From: Thalassospira profundimaris
Lineage (GTDB): Bacteria > Pseudomonadota > Alphaproteobacteria > Rhodospirillales > Thalassospiraceae
NCBI RefSeq assembly: GCF_003326675.1
Contig: NZ_JPWF01000004.1
Span: 310,001-374,000 of the forward strand
Direction: 5' to 3'
Length of the DNA: 64,000 nt
A program made the position numbers and the translations under genes. Of the stretch, positions 9,154 to 18,049 are shown piece after piece (positions within the stretch are counted from its first letter, which is position 1; each line of letters opens with the position of its first letter). Under the pieces are notes generated by a model. It did not search any database and had not been told where the DNA came from. It worked only from the letters and a program-made list of their open reading frames with translations.

Positions 9154-11808
9154 TTAGCCGGCAACATGCGCCTCGATGGCGGCGAGTGCAGCGTCAGCCT
9201 GTGACGGGTCGGAACCTCCGCCCTGCGCCATATCCGGACGGCCACCGCCGCCCTTGCCGCCGAGTTTCTCGACGCCGATACGGACAAGGTCAACCGCGCT
9301 GAATTTCGCGGTCAGGTCTTCGGTCAGGCCCACCACGATGGATGCCTTGCCGCCATCACCCGAAACAAGGGCAACGATGCCAGAACCCATCTGATCGCGC
9401 AGCTCGTCAACCATGCCTTTGAGTTCCTTGGCCGGAATGCCGTCAAGCGAACGCAGGGCAAGTTTGACACCATTGACTTCCTTGAAGGCATCGCCACCCG
9501 ATGCACCGCCGGAACCGGCAGTCGCAAGTTTCTTGCGCAGGTCGGAAACCTCGCGTTCCAGACGACGACGTTCTTCCTGAAGTGCCTTCACACGGGCCGG
9601 GACGTCTTCGGCAACGGCCTTAAGATCAGCCGCAACCGTTGCCAGCACGTTTTCGCGTGCAGCCATATATTTGGCAGCATCAGCACCGGTCAGGGCTTCG
9701 ATACGGCGCACACCGCTTGAAACCGCACCTTCGGAAACGATTTTGAACATGCCGATATCGCCGGTGCGCTTGACATGCGTACCGCCGCAAAGTTCCAGCG
9801 AATAAGCATGTTCGTTGCTTTCCGGCAGGCCCATGGAAACAACACGGACTTCATCGCCGTATTTTTCGCCAAACAGCGCCATCGCACCCAGTTCAATCGC
9901 CTCGTCCGGGGTCATCAGACGGGTGGTGACTTCGCTGTTTTCGCGGATCAGACGGTTAACGTCTGCTTCGATGATTGCGGCTTCCTCGGCGGTTACGGCC
10001 TTGGGATGGGACACGTCAAAACGCAGGCGATCCTGCGCAACGAGCGAACCCTTCTGGGTCACGTGACCACCCAGATGCTTGCGCATCACGGCATGAAGCA
10101 AATGCGTTGCCGAGTGGTTGGCACGCAAGGAAGAACGGCGGGAATGATCAACACGGAATTCCGCGGCATCCCCCACATTGACATCACCCTCGACAACCTT
10201 GCCCAAATGCACATGCAGCGCGCCGAGCTTTTTCTGGGTGTCGGTGATTTCAATGATCGCACCTTTTTCGGTTTTGATCACGCCGGCATCGCCCTGCTGA
10301 CCACCGGACTCACCAAAGAAGGTGGTCTGGTTGGCAAGAACGGCAACTTCGTCGCCCTTCGATGCAGCTTTGACCTCGGCACCGTCCTTGATCAGGGCAG
10401 TAACAACGCCTTCGGCGGTTTCGGTTTCATAGCCCAGGAACTCGGTCGCGCCATCACGGTCGTTGATGTCAAACCAGACTTCCTCGGTCGCAGCTTCGCC
10501 CGAACCCGACCATGCGGCACGTGCCTTGGCTTTCTGTTCTTCCATGGCCGACGAGAAACCGTCTTCATCGATGCCGATTTTACGCGCCTTAAGCGCATCG
10601 GCGGTCAGATCAAGCGGGAAGCCATAGGTGTCATAAAGCTTAAAGGCCACATCACCCGAAAGGGTCGCACCTTCGCCCATGCCATCCGTCGCGTCATCAA
10701 GCATCTTGAGACCGCGATCAAGCATGGTTTTAAAGCCCTGCTCTTCAAGCTTAAGGGTTTCTTCGATCAGGGCCTGTGCACGAACCAGTTCCGGGAACGC
10801 ACCGCCCATTTTGCGGACCAGTGCGGGGACCAGTTTATACATGACCGGATCCTGGGTTCCGACCATGTGCAGGTGACGCATCGCACGGCGCATGATACGG
10901 CGCAGAACGTTACCGCGACCGGCATTGGACGGCAGAACACCATCAGCAATCAGGAAGCTGGTCGAACGCAAGTGGTCGGCAACCACGCGGTGCGACACAT
11001 TATGCGGGCCATCCGGGTCGGTATTGGTGGCATCGGCAGATGCTTCGACCAGTGCGCGCATCAGATCAATGTCATAGTTGTCGTGCTTGCCCTGAAGGAC
11101 AGCGGCAATACGTTCAAGGCCCATGCCGGTATCAATCGACGGCTTGGGCAGATCAACGCGATCGCCATTTGCCATCTGTTCATACTGCATGAAGACGAGG
11201 TTCCAGATTTCAATGAAACGGTCGCCGTCTTCTTCCGGGCTGCCCGGAGGACCACCCCAGATGTGATCGCCATGATCAAAGAAGATTTCCGAGCATGGAC
11301 CACACGGGCCGGTATCGCCCATCGACCAGAAGTTATCAGAGGTCGGGATGCGAATGATGCGATCATCGGTCAGACCGGCGATCTTTTTCCAAAGACCGTG
11401 CGCTTCGTCATCGGTGTGATAAACCGTAACCAGAAGCTTGTCTTTGGGAAGACCATATTCCTTGGTGATCAGGTTCCAGGCGAATTCAATCGCGTTTTCC
11501 TTGAAGTAATCGCCAAACGAGAAGTTGCCGAGCATTTCAAAGAAAGTGTGATGGCGGGCGGTATGACCGACATTTTCAAGGTCGTTATGCTTGCCACCGG
11601 CACGCACGCATTTCTGCGAGGTGGTCGCGCGGGTATAATCGCGCTGTTCCTGACCGGTGAAAACGTTCTTGAACTGGACCATCCCGGCATTCGTAAACAT
11701 CAGGGTGGGGTCATTGCGCGGCACCAGCGGGCTGGAGGAAACGACTTCGTGGCCGTTCTTGCGGAAGAACTCCAGAAACGTGGTGCGGATATCGTTAACG
11801 GTCTGCAT
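9154..11808 (-). CDS. alaS: Alanine--tRNA ligase
   Basis: Charges tRNA-Ala with alanine in the cytoplasm. Full-length (884 aa) with all expected domains: class II catalytic core ([15 protein letters not shown] and [17 protein letters not shown] near residues 40-105, [13 protein letters not shown] near 235), the tRNA-recognition helices, the editing domain with its zinc motifs ([11 protein letters not shown] and CGGTH), and the C-terminal dimerisation/DHHA1 region. The start at 11808 ([15 protein letters not shown]) matches the family and follows GGAGAG; an ATG 42 bases upstream would add a leader. In related bacteria alaS commonly follows recA; here seven genes separate them. Confidence 0.97.
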   Translation of the reverse strand: MQTVNDIRTTFLEFFRKNGHEVVSSSPLVPRNDPTLMFTNAGMVQFKNVFTGQEQRDYTRATTSQKCVRAGGKHNDLENVGHTARHHTFFEMLGNFSFGDYFKENAIEFAWNLITKEYGLPKDKLLVTVYHTDDEAHGLWKKIAGLTDDRIIRIPTSDNFWSMGDTGPCGPCSEIFFDHGDHIWGGPPGSPEEDGDRFIEIWNLVFMQYEQMANGDRVDLPKPSIDTGMGLERIAAVLQGKHDNYDIDLMRALVEASADATNTDPDGPHNVSHRVVADHLRSTSFLIADGVLPSNAGRGNVLRRIMRRAMRHLHMVGTQDPVMYKLVPALVRKMGGAFPELVRAQALIEETLKLEEQGFKTMLDRGLKMLDDATDGMGEGATLSGDVAFKLYDTYGFPLDLTADALKARKIGIDEDGFSSAMEEQKAKARAAWSGSGEAATEEVWFDINDRDGATEFLGYETETAEGVVTALIKDGAEVKAASKGDEVAVLANQTTFFGESGGQQGDAGVIKTEKGAIIEITDTQKKLGALHVHLGKVVEGDVNVGDAAEFRVDHSRRSSLRANHSATHLLHAVMRKHLGGHVTQKGSLVAQDRLRFDVSHPKAVTAEEAAIIEADVNRLIRENSEVTTRLMTPDEAIELGAMALFGEKYGDEVRVVSMGLPESNEHAYSLELCGGTHVKRTGDIGMFKIVSEGAVSSGVRRIEALTGADAAKYMAARENVLATVAADLKAVAEDVPARVKALQEERRRLEREVSDLRKKLATAGSGGASGGDAFKEVNGVKLALRSLDGIPAKELKGMVDELRDQMGSGIVALVSGDGGKASIVVGLTEDLTAKFSAVDLVRIGVEKLGGKGGGGRPDMAQGGGSDPSQADAALAAIEAHVAG

Positions 11809-11975
11809 ATCTCTCCAACCCGGAAAACGCGGAACAAATTCATCCGCCATATTGGCGGACGGACTGCCCTATTTAGCGGCTCGGCCCTGCCCTGTCCAGT
11901 CAGGCGAAGGGATCAGGGCACAAATGTATCAAGATTTGTGAAATTACCGGATCGAACCCGAGGGCGGTTTGCTTG

Positions 11976-12491
11976 CTAAACATGGCTAAGGATCAAACGG
12001 AAATGATCACGACGCATGTTCCGAACAAACCCGACATGCGAAAATCCCAGTTTGGTCAACAGCTTGGCAGAAGATGCATTTTCGGGATGGGCAAAGGCAG
12101 TCAGGGTCGTCAATGCCGTTTGAGTTCGAGCATAGTCGATGGCAAGGCCTGCCAGTTCTGATGCCAATCCCTGCCCCCAGACATCCGGGTGAAAGAAATA
12201 ACCGATTTCAGGGCCCCAATCGGGGTCAAACGGATCAATGTAAAGTCCGCCCCACCCGATGATTCTTTGATTTTCATGCAACCGCACCACCCAAGGCGCA
12301 AAGCCGTCTGTTTCCCGGCGGGCTTCAAACGCCATCACGCGGGCCTGACAATCGGTGATTGTTTGATCGCAATGGGTAAACTGCATGGCAGATGCATCGC
12401 CCAAAAACGCAAAGAGGTCGCCAATATCGGCGACCTTTACGGGCGAACAAAGCAGCCTTTTACCTTGCACAGAAAGAGGCGGGTTATTCAT
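11976..12491 (-). CDS. GNAT family N-acetyltransferase (171 aa)
   Basis: Acetyl-CoA-dependent acyltransferase of the RimJ/RimL-like GNAT branch. The central strand and pyrophosphate-binding loop are visible: RIIGWGGLYID, then EIGYFFHPDVWGQGLASELAGLAIDYA with the Q/R-x-x-G-x-A loop near residues 106-112, then the NASSAKLLTKLGF helix that closes the fold. Length is typical. Its ATG overlaps the stop codon of the upstream entericidin-like gene by 8 bases, so the two are translationally coupled. Substrate unknown; it could be a ribosomal-protein or small-molecule acetylase. Confidence 0.85.
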   Translation of the reverse strand: MNNPPLSVQGKRLLCSPVKVADIGDLFAFLGDASAMQFTHCDQTITDCQARVMAFEARRETDGFAPWVVRLHENQRIIGWGGLYIDPFDPDWGPEIGYFFHPDVWGQGLASELAGLAIDYARTQTALTTLTAFAHPENASSAKLLTKLGFSHVGFVRNMRRDHFRLILSHV

Positions 12492-12627
12492 TCACGCTTT
12501 CTTGGATTTGCTGACCAAGCTTTTCCATATCACGGCCAAAACCCTCGGCGGTTTCACAGGCCGAAAGCGCCATGCCAAAACCAAGAACCATTGCAGCAGC
12601 CAACAAACGCTTTGTCATTGTAACCAT
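12484..12627 (-). CDS. Entericidin-like small lipoprotein (47 aa)
   Basis: Small outer-envelope lipoprotein of the entericidin (EcnA/EcnB) type. It has a short signal peptide ending in a lipobox with Cys24 (MALSAC), then the family core ETAEGFGRDMEKLGQQIQ. Entericidins are stress- or stationary-phase-induced lipoproteins; in Enterobacteria the pair acts as a toxin/antidote, which need not hold here. Start 12627 or 12618 (MTKRLLAA) are both possible. The stop overlaps the start of the GNAT gene. A second entericidin-like gene lies about 0.5 kb upstream. Confidence 0.75.
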   Translation of the reverse strand: MVTMTKRLLAAAMVLGFGMALSACETAEGFGRDMEKLGQQIQESVNE

Positions 12628-12772
12628 CTTATCTGGTTGCTCCGTCTCTGTGCGGGTTTCACCGCTTTGTCTTTATGCCGGTTATTTTGGCGTGATGCCC
12701 TTATGCATGCAACTGATATCACCTGCTGATCTCACCGGCCCGGCACCACACATGTTGCGCATATGATTACAT

Positions 12773-12807
12773 ACCAAAAAGGACGCCTTTGTGACGTCCT
12801 TTTTGGT
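12773..12807 (-). terminator. Rho-independent terminator after the DUF1328 gene
   Basis: ACCAAAAAGGACG and CGTCCTTTTTGGT form a perfect 13-bp stem around a 9-base loop. It lies 30 bases after the stop of the DUF1328 gene on the reverse strand. Confidence 0.85.
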
Positions 12808-12836
12808 AGCTTTGAGGGCTGATAACGCGCATCACG

Positions 12837-13013
12837 TCACATTGGCGGGCGACGACCGCGCAGTGCATTTACCAGAAGCGAAATGGCAAACAGCACGATG
12901 AAGACAAAGAACAGGACTTTTGCAATCCCGACGAATGTCCCGGCCAAGCCACCAAAACCAAGAACGGCAGCAATCAGGGCAAGGATCAAACAGAATATGG
13001 CCCAACCTAACAT
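12837..13013 (-). CDS. DUF1328 small membrane protein, YtjA-like (58 aa)
   Basis: Small inner-membrane protein of the DUF1328 family: [20 protein letters not shown], a [12 protein letters not shown] hinge, then [15 protein letters not shown], giving two hydrophobic helices and a short basic tail (RGRRPP). Family members are of similar length and are commonly found beside stress-response genes. AGGAG lies eight bases before the ATG. It sits between two entericidin-like genes on the same strand, which suggests one envelope-stress group. Molecular role unknown. Confidence 0.85.
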   Translation of the reverse strand: MLGWAIFCLILALIAAVLGFGGLAGTFVGIAKVLFFVFIVLFAISLLVNALRGRRPPM

Positions 13014-13063
13014 GGCCTGATCTCCTGTGATTGTTCAGAATGATGACAGATCAGAATGGCGCT

Positions 13064-13204
13064 TTACTGCGCGCTTTCCTGAATGGCTTCGCCGGCATCT
13101 TCGACGTCTTCGCCGAAACCTTCGGCAGTTTCACAAGCCGCAAGACCAAGGCCCATGCCCGTAATCATCAGAACGGCAAAAATCTTTTTCATCAGGTCCG
13201 ACAT
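13064..13204 (-). CDS. Entericidin-like small lipoprotein (46 aa)
   Basis: Second entericidin-type lipoprotein. Signal peptide MSDLMKKIFAVLMITGMGLG runs to a lipobox with Cys24 (GLAAC), followed by ETAEGFGEDVEDAGEAIQ, which aligns directly with the 12484-12627 copy. This copy is more acidic (Glu/Asp where the other has Arg/Lys), reminiscent of the basic/acidic split between partners in entericidin pairs. AGGAG precedes the ATG. Located 50 bases upstream of the DUF1328 gene on the same strand and probably co-transcribed with it. Confidence 0.78.
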   Translation of the reverse strand: MSDLMKKIFAVLMITGMGLGLAACETAEGFGEDVEDAGEAIQESAQ

Positions 13205-13372
13205 GTTTGTTCTCCTGTTTGCTCGTAAGTGAAATGCTTCACAACAATCAAAACGGGAAGAAGCGGATGATGTTCCCGCAAATCATGCCAATCACCTGAT
13301 TTGACACAATTAAGGCAGCCGCAACCCTTTCATTTCCAAGCCCCTTGGCCAATCGTGATCATTTTGGGGCAC

Positions 13373-13403
13373 GGGCAAAAGAAGCCGCGATTTTGGGGGC
13401 TTC
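13373..13403 (-). terminator. Possible terminator of the hydrolase gene
   Basis: GAAGCC (13381-13386) and GGCTTC (13398-13403) form a short stem; on the reverse strand it is followed by TTTTGCCC. Weak, but it is well placed 27 bases after the hydrolase stop. Confidence 0.45.
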
Positions 13404-13429
13404 CTTCGCCAATGTGACCGCAATGCCGG

Positions 13430-14485
13430 TCAGTCGGACTTGGGTTTAAGGGATAGGAAACCGCTGATTTCATCAATGATCTGCGCGTGGATCAAACCCC
13501 GGTCCGTCCCCGCCGGGTCCGAACAAATTGGATCATCATCCATCTGTGCCAGCATTTCGGCGACACCGGGAACACATTCCCCGAGGAAAGTCAGATGATT
13601 GGCCGGGGCAAAAACCGCATATTCCGGATGATCAAGCTTGGCCAAAAGGTTGCTTCCGGTTGCTTCAACATCACTGGCACGCCAACCATGTTCGCGCCCC
13701 AGCCGGATGAACAGAAAATCACCATCGACATCCTTGATGCTGTCGGGATCGACGGCATCGGTCATGCCCGGTTCAATGACGATGAATTTTTGAATGCGCG
13801 GGTCTTTCGAATTTGCCGACAGGTCATCGGGAAACTGGTCAAACTTCACCCCGCCCCGGCGCAAAAAGGCGCAATCCTGAACTGTATCGCCAAACCGGTC
13901 ACAATATTGGCGATAAAGATCGCGATCAAACCGCAAACCCGCCAGATTAAGAACCGTTGACCCGCCAAGCGAGAACCCGGCCACCGCAATCTGGTCGGTA
14001 TCGATATAGGGCGCGAATTCGGGATTGGCGAGAAGCTGGTCCAAGGTCGCGGTGATATCCGCCGAACGTTGCCCGATATAGGAGGTGCGTCGCGGGGATG
14101 AATCCCCCGATGTCGTACCCGGATGGTTTACCGCAACAACCATTGCACCACGCAGGGCAAGTTCGGACGACAACCAGCCAATCGCATCCATATTGCCCCC
14201 GGACCCGTGGGACAACAGGACAAGCGGATGTTTGCCCGGCGCAATTGCCGCACCGATATAAGCCATCGTCGTTTTCCAGATCGGTCCCTTATTGACCGGG
14301 GCACTATAAATACGGGTTCCCGCCGGATACCAGATCGATGCGGCAAGTGGCATGGATCGATGTGCGGCAGTAACGTCAAAGCGGTCATAGCCCGCCAGAT
14401 CGCCCTTCGCATGAACAGGCATGGAGAAGGAAATTGCAGCGATCAGCCCGACAGTAAGACAGAATGCAGAAGTTACATGTTTCAT
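13430..14485 (-). CDS. Exported alpha/beta hydrolase, dienelactone-hydrolase/PAF-acetylhydrolase-like (351 aa)
   Basis: Predicted periplasmic or secreted serine hydrolase. The start at 14485 opens on a signal peptide ending PVHA (near residue 26). The alpha/beta-hydrolase features are the oxyanion stretch VLLSHGSGGNMDA, the nucleophile elbow GFSLGG, an acidic stretch (VIEPGMTDAVDPDS) and a late His in FAPANHLTFLGEC. This pattern is shared with dienelactone hydrolases and PAF-acetylhydrolase-like enzymes; the substrate is unknown. It is divergent from a membrane-bound AraC regulator, with three phased CCGG-centred sites between them, so that regulator is the likely controller. Confidence 0.8.
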   Translation of the reverse strand: MKHVTSAFCLTVGLIAAISFSMPVHAKGDLAGYDRFDVTAAHRSMPLAASIWYPAGTRIYSAPVNKGPIWKTTMAYIGAAIAPGKHPLVLLSHGSGGNMDAIGWLSSELALRGAMVVAVNHPGTTSGDSSPRRTSYIGQRSADITATLDQLLANPEFAPYIDTDQIAVAGFSLGGSTVLNLAGLRFDRDLYRQYCDRFGDTVQDCAFLRRGGVKFDQFPDDLSANSKDPRIQKFIVIEPGMTDAVDPDSIKDVDGDFLFIRLGREHGWRASDVEATGSNLLAKLDHPEYAVFAPANHLTFLGECVPGVAEMLAQMDDDPICSDPAGTDRGLIHAQIIDEISGFLSLKPKSD

Positions 14486-14531
14486 GATTTCAATCCGTGT
14501 TCTAGATTTCAACAGCTTGAAACTGCCCCGG

Positions 14532-14585
14532 TTTTCCGGTGGCTGGCGTCCTGAAACCGGTTTCAGGACGCCCAAAACCGGTTTT
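14532..14585. promoter_or_regulatory. Three phased CCGG-centred sites between hydrolase and AraC genes
   Basis: CCGG cores lie at 14536-14539, 14557-14560 and 14578-14581, exactly 21 bp apart (two helical turns). The central one is the axis of a perfect 24-bp palindrome (14547-14570); the third is the axis of the 12-bp palindrome 14574-14585. It fits a cooperative operator array for the divergent gene pair. The binding protein is an inference. Confidence 0.55.
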
Positions 14586-14617
14586 CGTACCCGTCACCCC
14601 AGATCAAGACGAACCAC

Positions 14618-15646
14618 ATGATCGCCTTACCCGTTCCGATGATTGTCGCCCTGTTGCTGGGATATCTGTTTGTGCGTGCGGTCGTGCTTGGCAATACGAC
14701 GCGGTTGCTGAATGCGTTGTTGCTTGCCTGCGCGCTGCAAAGCATGACCGTATCGCTGGTGCATTATTACGGTTTTGACGATGTCCGCCCCCTGCAACCG
14801 ATTATGGCATCCCTGATCCCGGCCCTTGCCTGGATCGCCTTTCTGGAAAGTGCGATAAGGACACGCTTCAGACTTTCTGATCTTTGGCATGGCTTGGCCC
14901 CCGTCATCATGATCATCGTCATGTTTGTGGCCCCGGCCTTTATTGATGCACTGTTGGGCGGACTTTTTGTGGGTTATGCCCTTGCCATCATTCTGGCACT
15001 GCATCGCCAAGGCAATGATCTGGCCCATTCCCGGCTGGCATCGGGTCCGGTTCCGGCCTTGATATGGCGGGTAATTGCCGGGGCATTGATTGTTTCAGCA
15101 CTAAGCGACGCTCTAATTTCGGCAAGCCTGCAATTGGGTATGGACCGTGCGCCGGGCATTATTCTGAGTATCTTTTCCTCACTGGCGGTTCTGGTGATCG
15201 GATTTCTCGCCCTGTCGCCTGATCTTGCAATTGCCAAGGACCACACCGACGCATCCAAAGAAGACACGCAACCATCCCCATCCGAGCGGATGGAACCCGA
15301 GGTTCCCATCCACGAGATCATGGCCGGGCTTGAACAAGTGATAGTGACCGAGAAGCTTTATCTTGATCCCGACCTGACCCTTGCGCGGATCGCACGGCGG
15401 CTTGGATATCCGCTTAAACAGGTTTCAACGGCCATCAATGCTCAAACCGGCGAAAACGTTTCGCGCTATATCAACAAGTTCAGAATTGACCATGCCTGCG
15501 CAGAACTTGGCCGTGGGCAGAATGTGACGACAGCGATGCTGGCCAGCGGCTTTAACACCAAGTCAAACTTCAATCGCGAATTTCTGCGCATTACCGGCAA
15601 AACGCCCAGCCAGTGGCAGCAACAAAGCTTGTCTGCTGATACCTGA
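14618..15646 (+). CDS. Membrane-anchored AraC family transcriptional regulator (342 aa)
   Basis: The N-terminal about 205 residues hold roughly seven hydrophobic helices, beginning VPMIVALLLGYLFVRAVVLG and ending LSIFSSLAVLVIGFLAL. A charged linker follows (about 206-230), then a C-terminal AraC/HTH_18 DNA-binding domain (about 240-338) with LTLARIARRLGYPLKQVSTAIN and MLASGFNTKSNFNREFLRITG. This layout implies signal sensing in the inner membrane and binding of nearby DNA. It is divergent from the exported hydrolase, the likely target, and the CCGG sites begin in its promoter region. Confidence 0.85.
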   Translation: MIALPVPMIVALLLGYLFVRAVVLGNTTRLLNALLLACALQSMTVSLVHYYGFDDVRPLQPIMASLIPALAWIAFLESAIRTRFRLSDLWHGLAPVIMIIVMFVAPAFIDALLGGLFVGYALAIILALHRQGNDLAHSRLASGPVPALIWRVIAGALIVSALSDALISASLQLGMDRAPGIILSIFSSLAVLVIGFLALSPDLAIAKDHTDASKEDTQPSPSERMEPEVPIHEIMAGLEQVIVTEKLYLDPDLTLARIARRLGYPLKQVSTAINAQTGENVSRYINKFRIDHACAELGRGQNVTTAMLASGFNTKSNFNREFLRITGKTPSQWQQQSLSADT

Positions 15647-15675
15647 ACCGGCCGGACGTTTGTAGCCGGGCAAAC

Positions 15676-15981
15676 TTAATCCAGGACCGGGCGCATAAAG
15701 CTGCGTTCATAGGAGATGATGCTGCGATTGCGGACCTCCATTTTCAGGACGTCCTGGCATTCCGCATCATCGGCCATCCGGTTGCGGTAATCTTCATATT
15801 CCGCAAGGCTTGGAAAACTGAACAGGGCATAGGCCACATTGCTTGCCCCTTCATGGGGCAGGAAATAGCCATGATGGGTGCCGCCCATGCGATTGACGAT
15901 CGGGATCCAGCGTTTGGCGTATTCTTCAAATTCCGGGATCTTGTGGCTGTCGATGATGTATTTCAGATAACAGGTGATCAT
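15676..15981 (-). CDS. NIPSNAP family protein (101 aa)
   Basis: Small soluble ferredoxin-like-fold protein of the NIPSNAP family. Visible features are the opening strand ITCYLKYIIDSHKIPEFEEYAK, the HHGYFLPHEG loop and the FSFPSLAEYEDYRNRM helix, then the C-terminal SYERSFMRPV. Length fits the single-domain bacterial type. Biochemical role is unestablished for most members. It is a lone gene between the AraC regulator and recA. Confidence 0.82.
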   Translation of the reverse strand: MITCYLKYIIDSHKIPEFEEYAKRWIPIVNRMGGTHHGYFLPHEGASNVAYALFSFPSLAEYEDYRNRMADDAECQDVLKMEVRNRSIISYERSFMRPVLD

Positions 15982-16024
15982 GGCGGGGCCTTTGGTTCGG
16001 AGTGGCGGACTTGATGGCTAAAAC

Positions 16025-16059
16025 AAAAAAGACGAGCCGTGAATTCGGCCCGTCTTTTT
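16025..16059 (-). terminator. recA terminator
   Basis: AAAAAGACG-GCCG and CGGC-CGTCTTTTT form a long stem with one mismatch, 28 bases after the recA stop on the reverse strand, with T runs on both sides. Confidence 0.82.
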
Positions 16060-16086
16060 GGAAATCATGCAGAAAACACCGCGCGA

Positions 16087-17160
16087 TCAATCGTCGTTGA
16101 CCGGGTCATCTTCGCTCATATTGGTCATGCCTTCGGCAATCAGCCCCGCACTTTCACGGATGCTTTTTTCGATTTCCTGGGTCATTTCCGGGTTTTCGCG
16201 CAGGAAGGTCTTGGCATTTTCACGGCCCTGACCGATCCGGGTCGAATTATAGGAGAACCAGGAACCGGATTTCTCGACGATGCCGGCCTTGACACCAAGA
16301 TCAAGGATTTCGCCCATCTTGGAAACGCCTTCGCCATACATGATGTCGAATTCGACCTGCTTGAACGGAGGTGCCATTTTGTTTTTGACGACCTTGACAC
16401 GTGTCTGGTTGCCAACGACTTCGTCACGGTCCTTGATCTGACCGATACGGCGAATATCAAGACGAACGGACGCATAGAATTTAAGGGCGTTACCACCCGT
16501 CGTGGTTTCCGGGCTACCGAACATCACACCGATCTTCATACGGATCTGGTTGATGAAGATAACCATACAGTTCGACCGCGAGACGGAGCTGGTCAGTTTA
16601 CGCAAGGCCTGGCTCATCAGGCGGGCCTGCAGACCAACGTGGGTGTCGCCCATCTCGCCTTCAAGTTCCGCACGCGGGACAAGGGCCGCGACCGAGTCAA
16701 CGACCAGAACATCAATCGCACCGGAACGCACCAGCGTATCGGCAATCTCAAGCGCCTGTTCACCGGCGTCGGGCTGCGAAATCAGAAGTTCGTCGGTGTT
16801 CACGCCAAGCTTGCGGGCATAACCCGGGTCAAGCGCATGTTCCGCATCGACAAATGCACAGGTCCCGCCAAGCTTTTGCGCCTCGGCAATTGTATGAAGG
16901 GCCAGGGTGGTTTTACCCGAACTTTCCGGACCATAAATTTCGATGATACGGCCACGCGGCAAACCGCCAATACCAAGGCCGATATCAAGGCCAAGGGAAC
17001 CGGTTGAAATGGCTGAAATGTCAACGGCGCTTTCCCGCTGACCAAGCTTCATAATCGAACCTTTGCCAAATGCCCGTTCGATCTGCCCAAGGGCGGCTTC
17101 GAGTGCCTTCTGCTTATCCATAGTATCCTTATCCACCAAATGCAGCGCGGTCTGAATCAT
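16087..17160 (-). CDS. recA: Recombinase RecA
   Basis: Strand-exchange ATPase for homologous recombination and the co-protease that triggers LexA cleavage. Full-length (357 aa): N-terminal polymerisation region, Walker A GPESSGKT at residues 77-84, Walker B in [11 protein letters not shown], the DNA-binding loops around [20 protein letters not shown] and [13 protein letters not shown], and an acidic C-terminus ([10 protein letters not shown]). I keep the start at 17160 because alphaproteobacterial RecA has a comparable short leader before DKxKALEAAL; ATG 17121 (after AAGGAT) is the alternative. A LexA box lies 143 bases upstream. Confidence 0.97.
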   Translation of the reverse strand: MIQTALHLVDKDTMDKQKALEAALGQIERAFGKGSIMKLGQRESAVDISAISTGSLGLDIGLGIGGLPRGRIIEIYGPESSGKTTLALHTIAEAQKLGGTCAFVDAEHALDPGYARKLGVNTDELLISQPDAGEQALEIADTLVRSGAIDVLVVDSVAALVPRAELEGEMGDTHVGLQARLMSQALRKLTSSVSRSNCMVIFINQIRMKIGVMFGSPETTTGGNALKFYASVRLDIRRIGQIKDRDEVVGNQTRVKVVKNKMAPPFKQVEFDIMYGEGVSKMGEILDLGVKAGIVEKSGSWFSYNSTRIGQGRENAKTFLRENPEMTQEIEKSIRESAGLIAEGMTNMSEDDPVNDD

Positions 17161-17302
17161 TGCTCGAACTCTCTTATTCCACAGGGCCGGGTAGGATGCA
17201 ACGCAGGCGGTTCCCCGGACCTATAATGCGGAACGCCACCGCTTGAAGAACCTGCTGCCCCGACAGACTGTTTTCCCTGTTCACGTCAGCAGAACGATTG
17301 AG

Positions 17303-17317
17303 AACATAATGCGAACA
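17303..17317 (-). promoter_or_regulatory. LexA (SOS) box of recA
   Basis: GAAC (17303-17306), a 7-base spacer and GAAC (17314-17317), which is GTTC-N7-GTTC on the coding strand of recA, the known alphaproteobacterial LexA recognition pattern. Confidence 0.75.
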
Positions 17318-17386
17318 CTCTCATAAAATTTCAGATGTTGCAAGTTTGTTCTCATTCTTTCGCGGACAGATTTTCCATCCAAACAG

Positions 17387-17416
17387 AAACCCCGGCCACA
17401 ACCGGACCGGGGTTTT
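17387..17416 (-). terminator. nikR terminator
   Basis: AAACCCCGG (17387-17395) pairs perfectly with CCGGGGTTT (17407-17415); on the reverse strand a T-rich tract follows. It lies 55 bases after the nikR stop. Confidence 0.7.
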
Positions 17417-17470
17417 CAAATTCATAAGGGGATACACAGCTTTTGGCGGATGGGCCTTTTGCGGACAGGC

Positions 17471-17950
17471 CTAGGTCGTGATTTTCAAATGTTCGTGCTT
17501 GTGTGCATGGCCATGATGATCATCGCCGTGATGATGGGTCTCGACATGCAACTCGCCCGGCACGGTATAAAGCTGTCCGTGGCGAACCCCCGGCTGCGCC
17601 AGCACCTTGTCGGCAAAGGTCCGAATTTCCGCGAGGTTCCCGCGCAAAGTCACGCTTTCAAGACAGGTGTCATGATCGATGTGGAAATGCACGGTCGAGA
17701 CCGTCAGATTGTGGTGTTCGTGCTGAGTACTCATCAAACGGGATGCCAGCATCCGTTCTTCGTGATCATAGACATAGTTCAGCACGGCAATGCCCACACC
17801 ATTGTCTTCTTCATCAAGCTTGGTGTTCTGAAGCTTTTCGCGGATCAGATCGCGGAAACCCTCGGACCGATTGGTATAGCCACGTCCTTCCAGGAAGGCG
17901 TCAAAGGCCTCCATCAGATCGTCTTCAATCGATACCGTCACGCGGGTCAT
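17471..17950 (-). CDS. nikR: Nickel-responsive transcriptional regulator NikR
   Basis: Ribbon-helix-helix repressor that senses Ni(II) and shuts down nickel uptake. It has an N-terminal RHH (MTRVTVSIEDDLMEAFDAFL through NRSEGFRDLIREKL) and a C-terminal ACT-like metal-binding domain. The Ni ligands are conserved: His77, His88, His90 and Cys96, matching E. coli His76/87/89/Cys95 shifted by one. A His-rich tail (from about residue 137, THHHGDDHHGHAHKHEH) is an added feature that could bind or buffer metal. The start at 17950 matches the family; an in-frame ATG 63 bases upstream adds a non-homologous leader. Divergent from two nickel-uptake genes across a NikR-like operator. Confidence 0.95.
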   Translation of the reverse strand: MTRVTVSIEDDLMEAFDAFLEGRGYTNRSEGFRDLIREKLQNTKLDEEDNGVGIAVLNYVYDHEERMLASRLMSTQHEHHNLTVSTVHFHIDHDTCLESVTLRGNLAEIRTFADKVLAQPGVRHGQLYTVPGELHVETHHHGDDHHGHAHKHEHLKITT

Positions 17951-17983
17951 GGCAAATCCCTTTTCAGAATCATCATCTTGACT

Positions 17984-18012
17984 TGTATGAACATTTTTGA
18001 AAAGTTCACACA
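17984..18012. promoter_or_regulatory. Predicted NikR operator
   Basis: TGTATGAAC (17984-17992) and GTTCACACA (18004-18012) form an inverted repeat, 8 of 9 pairs, with an 11-base spacer. It includes GTATGA, the half-site known for E. coli NikR, and lies between the divergent nikR and nikK-like starts. Confidence 0.6.
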
Positions 18013-18049
18013 TCCTGTTCTACAGACCTAATTTCCCAAAGGATAGCAG

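Noticed and set aside
9775..11979. 734-residue open frame opposite alaS
   Set aside because: It lies wholly antisense to a fully conserved alaS; the composition is typical of a mirrored high-GC gene, with no domain and no ribosome-binding site.
16039..17007. 322-residue frame opposite recA
   Set aside because: Antisense shadow of recA, with no motif.
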